A DNA stretch of 39,429 nucleotides from Clostridia bacterium (lineage in GTDB: Bacteria > Bacillota > Clostridia > Christensenellales > Aristaeellaceae), in contig JAFURI010000093.1 in assembly GCA_017471885.1 (NCBI GenBank), positions 1 to 39,429 of the forward strand. Reading direction: 5' to 3'. Positions 14,696-23,114 of this stretch are shown one piece after another. The notes beneath the pieces were generated by a model. The model did no database searches, was not told where the DNA came from, and saw only the letters and a list, made by a program, of their open reading frames with translations. Each line of letters starts with the position of its first letter. Within the stretch, counting starts at the first letter, position 1. A program made the position numbers and the translations under genes.

Positions 14696-16300
14696 TCAGT
14701 CGGGACGTACGATCCGCTCCCCTGCCCTGACACCGTCCGGCCCAAGCATGGGCGCGTGATGGCGCGTATCCCTGCGGGGATGGGGCGCATGGCGCTTGGG
14801 CAGCCTTGGCATTCTGCGCTGGGGAATCCTGCGCCGCCTGCATACGAGCATCCCGGCCGCGTCTCCCGCTGCCAGCCCCAGCGAGGCTGACTTCTGCCGG
14901 GGCGGATTGCCGCTCAGCCAGATCCACGGGACAAGCCGTTCAACGCCCTGCAGCACAATGTACACATATGGCTCCTGCATGCCGCTCCGTACGCGAATGC
15001 CATGAGGCGCGGCCATCAGCTGCATCAGCGTATCTGCAAAGCGGCGCAGGCCGGTCTGCGCGATCAGCGCGGCGATTTCATCCGCCGCAGCCGCCGTTCC
15101 GGCACGGCTCAACGCCCGCCCCGTCAGAGAATGATGCGCCGCCTCCAGCCTGCGGATAGCGAAGCGGAGCAGCCGATCCGCCCGCACGTCTGCCGCCGTC
15201 AGCAGCCGCTTTACCGGCAGGTGAACCTCCAGCGCCTTCAGCGCCTGAAGCAGCTCCTCCGGCGAATAATCCGCCAGCACCAGCAGCAGTCCTGCAGCCA
15301 GCTCCATGCAGCGCGGAGTATCCGTCATATGTGCCAGAATGGGCGCAGTCAGCCTGCGCAGACGCCGGGATTCCTCATCCCGCGGCCAATGGTAGCACTT
15401 GCTGCGCAGGTTTTCATCCGCAGGAAAGGTCAGCTGCAGGCCCAGATGCGTCAGCGCGCCCATGCGCGGCACAGGATCGTCGCTGTTCAGCACATGATAC
15501 AGCGGGAACGCCGCCGGATCCTTCACCGACGTGCCGTCCGCCACCGAGGGCGATGCGAAGCCGTAGCCCAGCATATGCCGGGGCAACACCCCATCCTCCC
15601 GCAGCTTCAGCAGCGCATAGACCTGCATCAGCGCGCCGCCCTGACTGTGACCGCTGAGCCACAGCACAAACCGGCTGCCGGGATGCCGGGTTTCCTCCAG
15701 AATATGCCTGAGTGACAGCCGCTCCAGCCCCAGCTCCCTTGCCGTCTCGGGGAAAAGGATATCATCCTCGTTCTCCTCAAACTGCCTTGCCAGCTGCAGA
15801 AAGCCCTTGTGCAGACCCTCCTGACTCGTCATGCGGAAGTTGGAGAACCAGTCGTAGAATCTTTCTCCCGTACCCATGAAGCTGATGCACACCACATAAC
15901 GTCCGTCCGGCGCGGGATGCAGCATCACCAGCACCTTGCCGGTGTCGCTGACGCGCTTCTGCCGCAGCGCGCCCACCACCTGACCGATAGGGTTGCGCTG
16001 GCGGATCTTCGACCTGACGCGGTACAGGCTCCATTTCCGGGAAAGCCGGGATGCATCCGAGGCAACGCGGCTCAGTTCGCCGTCCACCTGGATGGTCACG
16101 TCCCGCCAGCCGGCCTGCATCCATCTGTCCACAGCCATGGTGTAGGTACAGCCCGCCGCTTCGGCGGAGAGCCGCATGGCCTCCACCGACAAGGGCGGCC
16201 GCAGATATCCGAAGGGATCCATCCCCCACGGCAGCAGAAGAGGCGTTACGTTGCCCAGATCCACCGCAGTAGCCTCGCCCCGGACTACAGCGTCCGCCAT
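14696..16300 (-). CDS. Lipase (class 3)-like alpha/beta hydrolase
   Basis: 534 aa, no clear signal peptide. The central part has an alpha/beta-hydrolase core: VVCISFMGTGERFYDWFSNF (the oxyanion/strand region of class 3 lipases), the nucleophile elbow GHSQGG, then NSDDPVPRMG supplying the likely catalytic Asp and CYHWP a candidate His. The C-terminal about 150 residues are Arg-rich and basic, ending in a Pro/Arg/His-rich tail, and resemble nothing I know. Substrate could be a lipid ester or other acyl ester. ATG has AGGAGTGAT upstream and follows the 72-aa gene by 4 bp. In operon with the GT-C-like protein, possibly for envelope lipid handling; inference only. Confidence 0.72.
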   Translation of the reverse strand: MADAVVRGEATAVDLGNVTPLLLPWGMDPFGYLRPPLSVEAMRLSAEAAGCTYTMAVDRWMQAGWRDVTIQVDGELSRVASDASRLSRKWSLYRVRSKIRQRNPIGQVVGALRQKRVSDTGKVLVMLHPAPDGRYVVCISFMGTGERFYDWFSNFRMTSQEGLHKGFLQLARQFEENEDDILFPETARELGLERLSLRHILEETRHPGSRFVLWLSGHSQGGALMQVYALLKLREDGVLPRHMLGYGFASPSVADGTSVKDPAAFPLYHVLNSDDPVPRMGALTHLGLQLTFPADENLRSKCYHWPRDEESRRLRRLTAPILAHMTDTPRCMELAAGLLLVLADYSPEELLQALKALEVHLPVKRLLTAADVRADRLLRFAIRRLEAAHHSLTGRALSRAGTAAAADEIAALIAQTGLRRFADTLMQLMAAPHGIRVRSGMQEPYVYIVLQGVERLVPWIWLSGNPPRQKSASLGLAAGDAAGMLVCRRRRIPQRRMPRLPKRHAPHPRRDTRHHAPMLGPDGVRAGERIVRPD

Positions 16301-16304
16301 ATCA

Positions 16305-16523
16305 TCACTCCTGTCCCTCGTCGCCCTTGCGATAATCCGCCGACAGCAACTGCTGCGTCTTCAGGGTGATCTCACGCTTCGGGCGCAGGGTGGCAAAGGT
16401 GACCGTGCCGTCCCCATAGCCGGTGACTTGTGCGTTCACCTGCCGCATGCGGCCGTCCTCTTCCTGATACATCAGGCGGATAGCCCGCCCGCGCTCAAGG
16501 GAATAACGCAGGAATCGTTCCAT
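16305..16523 (-). CDS. Small WYL-like beta-barrel protein, unknown
   Basis: 72 aa starting at ATG 16523, with GGAGGG 8 nt upstream. The pattern RAIRLMYQEEDGRMRQVNAQV, a turn, then strands and ILSADY-like ending (LLSADYRKGDEG) recalls the small SH3-like barrel of WYL domains, but without the helix-turn-helix and without the WYL triad. It may bind a nucleic acid or ligand; no firm assignment. Start lies 4 bp after the GT-C-like gene's stop. Confidence 0.55.
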   Translation of the reverse strand: MERFLRYSLERGRAIRLMYQEEDGRMRQVNAQVTGYGDGTVTFATLRPKREITLKTQQLLSADYRKGDEGQE

Positions 16524-16527
16524 GTTT

Positions 16528-18489
16528 TCAGCCCTCCGGCACCTTGTAGATGGTGGCCTCCCCGTTCTCAAACACCACGTCGAACAGCCTGTCCAGCGTA
16601 TCGATCTCCACCGAATAGCTGGAACGCTCATAGCTGGACACATAAACGTAATCCACGTCGTACTTCACAAGGACGTGAGCGTTCTCCTCCGGATTCTCAA
16701 AGAAGGTCTGCACGTCCAATTTCCGCTCGGTAGTGTTGAAGCCGTGGAAGTACAGCCACAGATCCGGCCCGCATACCACCGTCCGTCCGGCAATGGAGGT
16801 CACCGGATTCAGGTGCTGGGTGCCGCTGATGAACACGCTGTGCTCCTCCGTGTTGTCGCGGATATATTCGCCCGCCTCCACCGCGCCGGCGGAGAAGGCC
16901 TGATAATCACTGACCACCTCGCGCCACAGCGTCAGCCCCGCGGACAGGAACGTCACCACAGCGGTCAGCGCCGCCAGCACGTTCCGGCTCCGCAGGCCCT
17001 TCAGCCTGTGCCAGACCCGGTGGCACCAGTCCGCCACAATCATGCAGCACAGAAGCCACGCCAGGTAGAACAGCTTGTTGTTATCGTATTCGTTGGGCTG
17101 GAAGCGAATGAGCTCCGCCGCCAGTATGATCGCCAGCGCGCCGGAAAAAATGCGCCGCGCATGCCCGTCCTTCTCACACAGGGCCAGCAGCAGGATGATA
17201 AAGGGCAGACCAACGTTCTTCACATAGAACCACAGGTACATATCCCGCATGCCCGTGCCCCCGGGATTGTTGACCCAGTTGAACTGGAAGGTGAGGAAGG
17301 TGTTGCTCCCCTCCCCCTGAAACGCCTGTGCGAAGGTGAACAGCACCAGCTGCGGCACGGACAATACAGCAGCCGTCGCGCCGTAGCGCAGATAGCGCAG
17401 GAAGAGCGCCTTACGTTCCCGGTCATGGATCATATCATAGACCAGCATGCCCAGCGAGCACAGCGCCAGCGCCGTAAAGGAGTGGGTGTGGATCAGCGGC
17501 AGCGCGCCGCCCCACACGCCCAGCAGAACCTCTCCCCGCACGTTGGGTTTATCCTCCCGCTTCGCCGGGTCAAACAGCACATACAGCAGATAGAAGCAGG
17601 GAATTACCATGCACCAGCCGCCCAGCAGCGTCCGCTGGGGGATCATCAGATCCGCAATCACGTTGGACCAGCGCAGGTTGTTGGGATCTGGCTGATTAGT
17701 GGGCGTTTTGTAGTAGCCGGTGAGGATGGCCTGAATACGCATCCACACCGTGGGCGTACCGTCATACTGGAGGCCGCCCGCCTGATCAAAATCGTACAGA
17801 AAGCCCAGACCGCCGTTGAGGAAGAACAGCAGCGCCGCCAGCACCACCGTCTTGCGGCCCAGGGTCATCTCCCGGGCAAGGCACATCACGCCTGCAAAGC
17901 ACAGCGCCATCATCAGCGTGCCGGGAATCACCAGGGAGGATTGCAGGCTCCAGCCCATCAGATAGAAGGTGGTGGACAGGCTGTCCACCAGGAAGGGATA
18001 GCTCAGCTGCTCCCCCGGGTAGAAGGGATAATCCGCCGGGAAGGCAGCGTTCTTCAGCCCGGTGATGAAGCTCATATGCATGGGCAGATCGCCGTAGGTG
18101 CTCTGTCCCACATGCCACGCGCCGGTTGCATCCACCCGTGCCATGTGCGTGTACTGCAGGTATCCCGACAGCAGGGTCAGCGGGATCACCACCAGCGCCA
18201 GCTGCCGCAGGAGCGCATTCTCTGCATCGTTCCAGCCCCTGGTGGCGCGCCTGTCCCGGATGAGGTACGCTCCCCCCGTCACCGCCGCCAGCAGCGCCAG
18301 CGCCGCCCCGTGGGCCGCCCATGTAAACGCCAGTGCAAAGGCGCACAGCGCAGGTAGCCACATCAGCAAAAGCAGGCCAAGGCTCACGCCCAGCCACAGC
18401 CTGTTAAGCACGGGCAGCCGGGGTAAAAGCCAGCGGATGACGGCACAGCCGCACAGGAGATAAATCAGCAGATAAATGGCAGCGATCAC
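16528..18489 (-). CDS. Polytopic membrane protein, GT-C glycosyltransferase-like
   Basis: 653 aa with at least twelve hydrophobic helices and a soluble C-terminal domain of about 130 residues. The first large loop has STYGDLPMHMSFI, comparable to the acidic motif in loop 1 of GT-C enzymes that use polyprenyl-phosphate sugars, and a later loop has RFQPNEYDNNKLFYLAWL, a pattern seen in uncharacterised GT-C-like proteins. The C-terminal end (ISGTQHLNPVTSIAGR, then YDVDYVYVSSYERSSY) resembles periplasmic domains of such proteins. Start is GTG at 18489 with AAGGAGG 7 nt upstream. First gene of a six-gene operon reaching the histidine kinase. Donor and acceptor unknown. Confidence 0.65.
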   Translation of the reverse strand: MIAAIYLLIYLLCGCAVIRWLLPRLPVLNRLWLGVSLGLLLLMWLPALCAFALAFTWAAHGAALALLAAVTGGAYLIRDRRATRGWNDAENALLRQLALVVIPLTLLSGYLQYTHMARVDATGAWHVGQSTYGDLPMHMSFITGLKNAAFPADYPFYPGEQLSYPFLVDSLSTTFYLMGWSLQSSLVIPGTLMMALCFAGVMCLAREMTLGRKTVVLAALLFFLNGGLGFLYDFDQAGGLQYDGTPTVWMRIQAILTGYYKTPTNQPDPNNLRWSNVIADLMIPQRTLLGGWCMVIPCFYLLYVLFDPAKREDKPNVRGEVLLGVWGGALPLIHTHSFTALALCSLGMLVYDMIHDRERKALFLRYLRYGATAAVLSVPQLVLFTFAQAFQGEGSNTFLTFQFNWVNNPGGTGMRDMYLWFYVKNVGLPFIILLLALCEKDGHARRIFSGALAIILAAELIRFQPNEYDNNKLFYLAWLLCCMIVADWCHRVWHRLKGLRSRNVLAALTAVVTFLSAGLTLWREVVSDYQAFSAGAVEAGEYIRDNTEEHSVFISGTQHLNPVTSIAGRTVVCGPDLWLYFHGFNTTERKLDVQTFFENPEENAHVLVKYDVDYVYVSSYERSSYSVEIDTLDRLFDVVFENGEATIYKVPEG

Positions 18490-18511
18490 GCAGGAGCCTC
18501 CTTGCAGGAAG

Positions 18512-18546
18512 GGCGCGGAAGCAGCATCGACTGCCGCCTCCGCGCC
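18512..18546 (-). other. Hairpin upstream of the GT-C-like gene
   Basis: GGCGCGGA/TCCGCGCC arms (18512-18519, 18539-18546), with further inner pairing GCAG/CTGC, between the third M42 gene's stop and the GT-C start. No T run follows, so it may be a weak terminator, an mRNA stabiliser or a leader structure. Confidence 0.45.
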
Positions 18547-18567
18547 GTTTGTTCAATACCGGATTGT

Positions 18568-19551
18568 TTACTTGGCCAGATAGGTCTGCAGCAGCTTCAG
18601 CGCCGCATCCATGTCGCGCATGTCGATCACTTCGCAGGCGGAGTGGACGTAGCGGCAGGGAATGGAAATCGTGCATACCGGGATGCCGCCGCGGCTGGTC
18701 TGCATGGAGGAAGCGTCGGTGCCGCCGTAGGGCAGAACCTCGCGCTGGGTCTTCACACCGGCCAGTTTGCCGCACTCCAGCAGCTCCTCGCGCAGCTGGG
18801 GATTGGAAATACTGCCGCGGTCCATCACCTTGACAGCCGCACCCTCGCCCAGCTTGATCTCGGGCTGGGTGGTACCGGGGGTGTCGCCCCAGCCGGTTAC
18901 GTCCAGCGCGATGCCGATATCGGGCTCCTTGGCGAAGGAAGCCACCTTCGCGCCGCGGCAGCCCACCTCCTCCTGCACGGAGAACAGGGCGATGACGGTA
19001 TCTTTGGTGTCGCCGATGGTCTGCATCAGCTTCACCAGCAGCGCGCAGGCGCAGCGATCATCCATGGCGGGGCTGCCCACACGATGTTCGCCCAGACGGA
19101 AGCAATCAGGCGCGTACACAGCCATGTCACCCAGCTGCACCATTTTCAGCGCGTCTTCCTTATCCTGTGCGCCAATGTCCACAAACATGTGCTTCATCAT
19201 GGAGGAGCCCTCCACAGGCTCGGACACCACCACGCCGTTCACGCCGTTGGGGAACACGATGTGCCGGGTCTGGGCCACCTTCAGGCCCACGCCGCCTACG
19301 TTGGTCACGCGCAGATAGCCTTCCTTCTCGATACCGGTAACCACAAAGCCGATGTGATCCATATGGGCGGAGAACATGATCTTGCGGGGATTCTCGCCCT
19401 TGCCCTGCTTGATGCAGATCAGGTTGCCCAGCGCGTCGGTCTCCATGGTATCCACATAGTCCTTCAGTTCCTCGCGGATGACGGCAGCCACGGGCTCTTC
19501 CATACCGGAGGGGCCGATGGGCGCCAGCACCTTCTTGAGCATATCAAACAT
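18568..19551 (-). CDS. M42 family metallo-aminopeptidase (third of a tandem set)
   Basis: 327 aa, cytoplasmic. M42 di-zinc peptidases (glutamyl aminopeptidase/TET/endoglucanase M-like) form dodecamers that trim short peptides. Ligands are visible: AHMD, AMDDR, the catalytic QEEVG, ALDVTG and RYVH near the end. Start ATG at 19551 has GAAGGAG with good spacing; an alternative GTG at 19575 overlaps the upstream stop but has no such site. Last of three consecutive M42 genes. Confidence 0.9.
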   Translation of the reverse strand: MFDMLKKVLAPIGPSGMEEPVAAVIREELKDYVDTMETDALGNLICIKQGKGENPRKIMFSAHMDHIGFVVTGIEKEGYLRVTNVGGVGLKVAQTRHIVFPNGVNGVVVSEPVEGSSMMKHMFVDIGAQDKEDALKMVQLGDMAVYAPDCFRLGEHRVGSPAMDDRCACALLVKLMQTIGDTKDTVIALFSVQEEVGCRGAKVASFAKEPDIGIALDVTGWGDTPGTTQPEIKLGEGAAVKVMDRGSISNPQLREELLECGKLAGVKTQREVLPYGGTDASSMQTSRGGIPVCTISIPCRYVHSACEVIDMRDMDAALKLLQTYLAK

Positions 19552-19571
19552 GATATCTATCTCCTTCTCTA

Positions 19572-20585
19572 TCACAGACTCATAAGCAGCGCCCGGGCCA
19601 GCTCAAACTGATCCTCCACGTCGGAGGCCTTGCACACGGTGGACGGGCTGTGGATGTAGCGGCAGGGCACGGACAGCACGATGGTGGGGATGCCCTGACG
19701 GCTGCGCTGCATCACACCGCCCTCATTGCCGCCGGACACAGAGCCCTTCACCTGATGCCGGACGCCCTGCTCCTGCGCGATCTTCAGCGTATGGCGGAAA
19801 AGGTTACGGTTCACCAGAGAGGAATTATCGCCGAAGGACACGGCCACGCCCTCGCCGGTGACGCACACCTTCAGGGGATCGGGTACGTCGCCCAGATCAT
19901 TGCAGGTAGTGCCTTCCAGCGCAATACCGATATCCGGCGCCTGCGCGAAGGCCGCGCCCTTTGCACCGCGGCAGCCCACCTCCTCCTCGGAGGAGAACAC
20001 CGCCACCAGATCGCAGGGGAACTGCTCCTCACGGGCCAGCAGACGGAAGATATTGTAGCAGCCCACGCGGTCGTCCAGCGCCTTGGCGCAGATATAGCCT
20101 TCGCCGTACTCCACATAGGGGGTGTCGAAGCAAACCGGCGTGCCCTTCGGGGCCTTGGCCTCGGCTTCCTTCTTGTCGGCTGCGCCGATATCCACATACA
20201 CGTCGCCGTAGCCCAGCACGCGCTTGCGGTCAGCAGCGCTCTGCAGATGAATGGGCGCCGCACCGATCACGCCGGGAAGCTTGTCGTCGCCCACCTGCAC
20301 GCGCTTGGAGATAATCACTCGGGGATCCACGCCGCCCAGCGACTGTACCTTGAGGAAGCCCTCCTCGGTAGCGCCGGTAACGATGAAGCCCACCTCGTCC
20401 ATATGGGCGGATACCATCACGCGCTTGCGGTTTTCGCCCGTGCCTTCCTTCACCACCACCACGTTGCCCATACGGTCAATGACGGGCTCCATGCCGATGG
20501 CCTTCAGCTGCTCCAGAAGATAGCGGCGCAGCGGCTGCTCATAGCCTGCGGGAGCGTTGATTTCAGTCATTGTCTTCAGATCCAC
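19572..20585 (-). CDS. M42 family metallo-aminopeptidase (second of a tandem set)
   Basis: 337 aa, M42 metal site complete: AHMDEVG, ALDDRVG, SEEEVGCRGA, ALEG (Glu rather than Asp as last metal ligand region) and RYIHS. I chose the GTG at 20585 because GGGAGGA lies 7 nt upstream; the ATG at 20600 would place the ribosome site inside the coding region. It starts within the last codons of the preceding M42 gene (10-bp overlap), implying translational coupling. Confidence 0.9.
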   Translation of the reverse strand: MDLKTMTEINAPAGYEQPLRRYLLEQLKAIGMEPVIDRMGNVVVVKEGTGENRKRVMVSAHMDEVGFIVTGATEEGFLKVQSLGGVDPRVIISKRVQVGDDKLPGVIGAAPIHLQSAADRKRVLGYGDVYVDIGAADKKEAEAKAPKGTPVCFDTPYVEYGEGYICAKALDDRVGCYNIFRLLAREEQFPCDLVAVFSSEEEVGCRGAKGAAFAQAPDIGIALEGTTCNDLGDVPDPLKVCVTGEGVAVSFGDNSSLVNRNLFRHTLKIAQEQGVRHQVKGSVSGGNEGGVMQRSRQGIPTIVLSVPCRYIHSPSTVCKASDVEDQFELARALLMSL

Positions 20586-21613
20586 AAATCTTCCTCCCAT
20601 CCTGCGTCCAGCTCGCTGACGTAGTGGGCCAGCAGCCGTGCGGCCTCCCGCAGCGTATTCACGTCAATGGTTTCCACGGTGGTGTGCATATACTTCATGG
20701 GCAGGGACAGCAGAATGCCGGGCACGCCGGCGCGGGCCAGACCCACCGCATCCGCATCCGTCCATGTAGCGCGGGGCGCTACCATCACATTCAGCTTGAT
20801 GCCGTGATTCTTCGCGCACTCCTGCAGCCGCTTGGTCAGCTTGGGCTGCAGATAGGGGCCGACGCTGACCACCGCCGCATCCATGGGCATGGTAGCGTCA
20901 GGGCTGCAGCCGGGCTGCTTGGCAAAATCGCCGTCCAGCGCGATGGCAATATCAGGATCAATATTGAAGGCCGCCGTGGTCGCGCCCTGGCTGCCCACTT
21001 CCTCCTGACAGGTAGCGACGAAGTACACGTCCGCATCACAGACCAGCTTCTTCAGGAATTCGGCGGCGCACAGCATCATCACCACACAGGAGCGGTCGTC
21101 CATGGTCTTGGCGGCGAACTGGCCGTTGAGCAGGGAGGTGGAGGGCACGTTGAAGGTGATCAGATCGCCGATCTGCACCAGCTCGCGAACCTTTTCCGCG
21201 CACAGGCCCACGTCCACATACAGTTCCTTCATGGCATAGTTGCGGCTGCGGTCCTCCGCACTCATCAGATGAGGCGGCAGCGCGCCGATGGTGCCGAAGA
21301 GCTTCTCCCTGCCGTGCACCCATACCCGACTGGCGGGGAGAATCCGGGGATCCACGCCGCCCACCGTACCCATGCGGATGGAGCCGTCATCCTCAATCCT
21401 GGTCACCATCAGGCTGATTTCATCCTGATGGGCGCACAGCATGACCTTCGGGCCGGCGCCCTTCTTATGGGCGATCACGTTGAACATCTTGTCCACCGTT
21501 ACCTCGTCCACGTACGGACGGAACTGCTCGGCAAAATACTCCGCCACGAGCATTTCCTGTCCGCTGGGGCCGCAGGCTGCAGCCGCGCCGGACAGAACCT
21601 TTTGTACGTCCAT
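20576..21613 (-). CDS. M42 family metallo-aminopeptidase (first of a tandem set)
   Basis: 345 aa. The metal site reads AHQDEIS, KTMDDRS, QEEVGSQGA, ALDGDF and KYMHT, so the ligands are kept although the surrounding sequence differs from the other two copies (AHQD for AHMD, SQGA for CRGA). ATG with AGGAGG 7 nt upstream. First gene after a promoter at about 21.7 kb. The three divergent copies could form homo- or hetero-oligomeric TET particles with different residue preference; Streptococcus and archaeal cells also keep several M42 types. Confidence 0.9.
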   Translation of the reverse strand: MDVQKVLSGAAAACGPSGQEMLVAEYFAEQFRPYVDEVTVDKMFNVIAHKKGAGPKVMLCAHQDEISLMVTRIEDDGSIRMGTVGGVDPRILPASRVWVHGREKLFGTIGALPPHLMSAEDRSRNYAMKELYVDVGLCAEKVRELVQIGDLITFNVPSTSLLNGQFAAKTMDDRSCVVMMLCAAEFLKKLVCDADVYFVATCQEEVGSQGATTAAFNIDPDIAIALDGDFAKQPGCSPDATMPMDAAVVSVGPYLQPKLTKRLQECAKNHGIKLNVMVAPRATWTDADAVGLARAGVPGILLSLPMKYMHTTVETIDVNTLREAARLLAHYVSELDAGWEEDLWI

Positions 21614-21673
21614 GGTTTTCCTCCTATTGATAACATATTTTCAGGCAGATTCCTCTGCCGGACGATCGGATTC

Positions 21674-21702
21674 ATTATATCACATTTCGCAGCATACGGG
21701 AA
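21674..21702 (-). promoter_or_regulatory. Probable promoter of the M42 operon
   Basis: Minus strand TATAAT (21679-21674), 17-bp spacer, poor -35 TTCCCG (21702-21697). The -10 is perfect; the -35 is weak, so an activator or an extended -10 may matter. Confidence 0.5.
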
Positions 21703-21735
21703 GGGGAACGGCCCTCTCCCGGCAATTCAGCACAT

Positions 21736-21761
21736 AAAAAAGCCCGTCCGGAAAAACGGGC
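21736..21761 (-). terminator. Intrinsic terminator after the HPr-like gene
   Basis: Minus strand stem GCCCGT/ACGGGC (21761-21756, 21747-21742) with an 8-nt loop, followed by six U (21741-21736). It closes the murB-rapZ-whiA-HPr operon. Confidence 0.8.
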
Positions 21762-21869
21762 AGGCCTGCAAAACTTTTCCAATCCTTACAGCGTCACGAA
21801 AACAAGACGCACCCACATGCTGATTCCATCAGCCGCCGAATGCGCTGCAAATATCCGATTGTACGCCCT

Positions 21870-22130
21870 TTACGCCATTTCCTCCGTCAGGAGACTGACG
21901 ATGGCGTTCACGGCCTCCTGCTCGTCAGGGCCTTCGGCAATCAGCACCATATTGTTCAGGTCATCCAGGCCCAGAGACAGAAGGCCCAGCATGGACTTGG
22001 CGTTGACCAGTTTTTGCTCCCGCTCGATCATGATACGGCATTCGAAGTGGGTCGTCACCTTGGCGACCTGCGCCGCAGTGGAGCGGGTCAGGGGCCGTCC
22101 GCCGGGGAATGCAATCGGCTGCCTCAGCAT
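21870..22130 (-). CDS. HPr-like protein lacking His15 (Crh-type)
   Basis: 86 aa, the length and fold pattern of HPr. The regulatory serine is present and in register: Ser46 in NAKSMLGLLSLG. The PEP-dependent phosphorylation site is lost: position 15 is Thr instead of His and Arg17 is Ser (segment RPLTRSTA in place of GLHARPA). This is the same logic as B. subtilis Crh, which has Gln15, is phosphorylated only by HPrK at Ser46 and acts with CcpA, and which also sits downstream of whiA. Whether HPrK uses it is inferred. Starts 3 bp after whiA with AGGA upstream. Confidence 0.85.
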   Translation of the reverse strand: MLRQPIAFPGGRPLTRSTAAQVAKVTTHFECRIMIEREQKLVNAKSMLGLLSLGLDDLNNMVLIAEGPDEQEAVNAIVSLLTEEMA

Positions 22131-22133
22131 CGG

Positions 22134-23111
22134 TTAATCCTCCTTTGTATTTTCCTGCGCTGTCAGTTCATCTTCAATTTCCTTGGCGATCTCCATCAGG
22201 CGGCGCATGCGGTGATTCACGCCACTCTTGCCTACGGGGGGATCCATCATCTGGCCCAGCTCGGTCAGGCTCAGGGACGTATGCTCCAGCCGGAGACGGG
22301 CAATCTGCTGCAGCGCCGGGGGCAGGGTGAACAGGCCCCGCTGGATGGATATCAGCTTGATGGCCTCGATCTGCCGGTCTGCGGCGTTGAGCATCTTCTC
22401 GGAGTTATGCTCGTCACAGTTGGAAGCGCGGTTGGCGCCTGCTCTCATCTGCTTGGTGATGCGGATATTCTCCATCTCCAGCACGCTGGAGGATGCGCCC
22501 ATCAGCGCAAGCAAGTCCGTAATCTGCTGCGCGCTCTTCAGGTACACCACATTCTGACCCTTACGCACATAGCTCTGCACCGGCAGTCCGGACTTTTCCA
22601 GCAGCCTGCCCAGGGTCTTGTGCAGATTATCGTCCCCCGCCACAAACTCGAAATGATAGGCCTTATCGGGGGTGATCATGCTGCCAGAGCCCAGAAACGC
22701 GCCGCGAAGGAACGCCCTGCGGCAGCACTGGCGCGTCATGGGATGACGCGGCGCGGTACGGCGCAGGCTGATGCCGCCGTCCTCGTCCTGCTCCATCATG
22801 TGCAGAGCGATCAGCAGCTTCTGGGAATCCTTGTCGCCCAGCGTCAGCACACAGCTGCGCCGTCCGCCCAGACGGGCATGCTGCACAAAGTGCAGCTTGG
22901 CCACAATGCTCAGCTGGGTGCGCAGCAGGAGGAATATCCTCCTGGCCAGCGCCGCATTTTCCACCCTGTAGGTGACCTGAATGCGTCCGGCGCCGCGGAA
23001 GGCCAGACTGCCGGTGGTCTGGGTCAGAGCGGATAATTCGCTGAGTATGCAGCAGCTCTTGCCCAGCGGCAGGCGCATCAGCTCTTCCTTGGCCGTTGAT
23101 GAAAAAGACAT
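22134..23111 (-). CDS. whiA: WhiA sporulation/division regulator
   Basis: 325 aa. N-terminal LAGLIDADG-like part begins MSFSSTAKEELMRLP and includes RAFLRGAFLGSGSM and the family's HFEFVAGDDNLHKTL; the C-terminal helix-turn-helix has HTSLSLTELGQMM, VGKSGVNHRMRRLMEIA. WhiA is a DNA-binding protein tied to sporulation in Streptomyces and to division and chromosome segregation in B. subtilis. ATG has AAGGAG upstream. It follows rapZ by 3 bp; in many Bacillota yvcK/mgfK lies between these two genes but is absent here. Confidence 0.96.
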   Translation of the reverse strand: MSFSSTAKEELMRLPLGKSCCILSELSALTQTTGSLAFRGAGRIQVTYRVENAALARRIFLLLRTQLSIVAKLHFVQHARLGGRRSCVLTLGDKDSQKLLIALHMMEQDEDGGISLRRTAPRHPMTRQCCRRAFLRGAFLGSGSMITPDKAYHFEFVAGDDNLHKTLGRLLEKSGLPVQSYVRKGQNVVYLKSAQQITDLLALMGASSSVLEMENIRITKQMRAGANRASNCDEHNSEKMLNAADRQIEAIKLISIQRGLFTLPPALQQIARLRLEHTSLSLTELGQMMDPPVGKSGVNHRMRRLMEIAKEIEDELTAQENTKED

Positions 23112-23114
23112 GGA

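Noticed and set aside
16522..18357. 611-codon plus-strand frame
   Set aside because: Antisense to the GT-C-like gene, with Gln/His/Arg-rich product and no domain.
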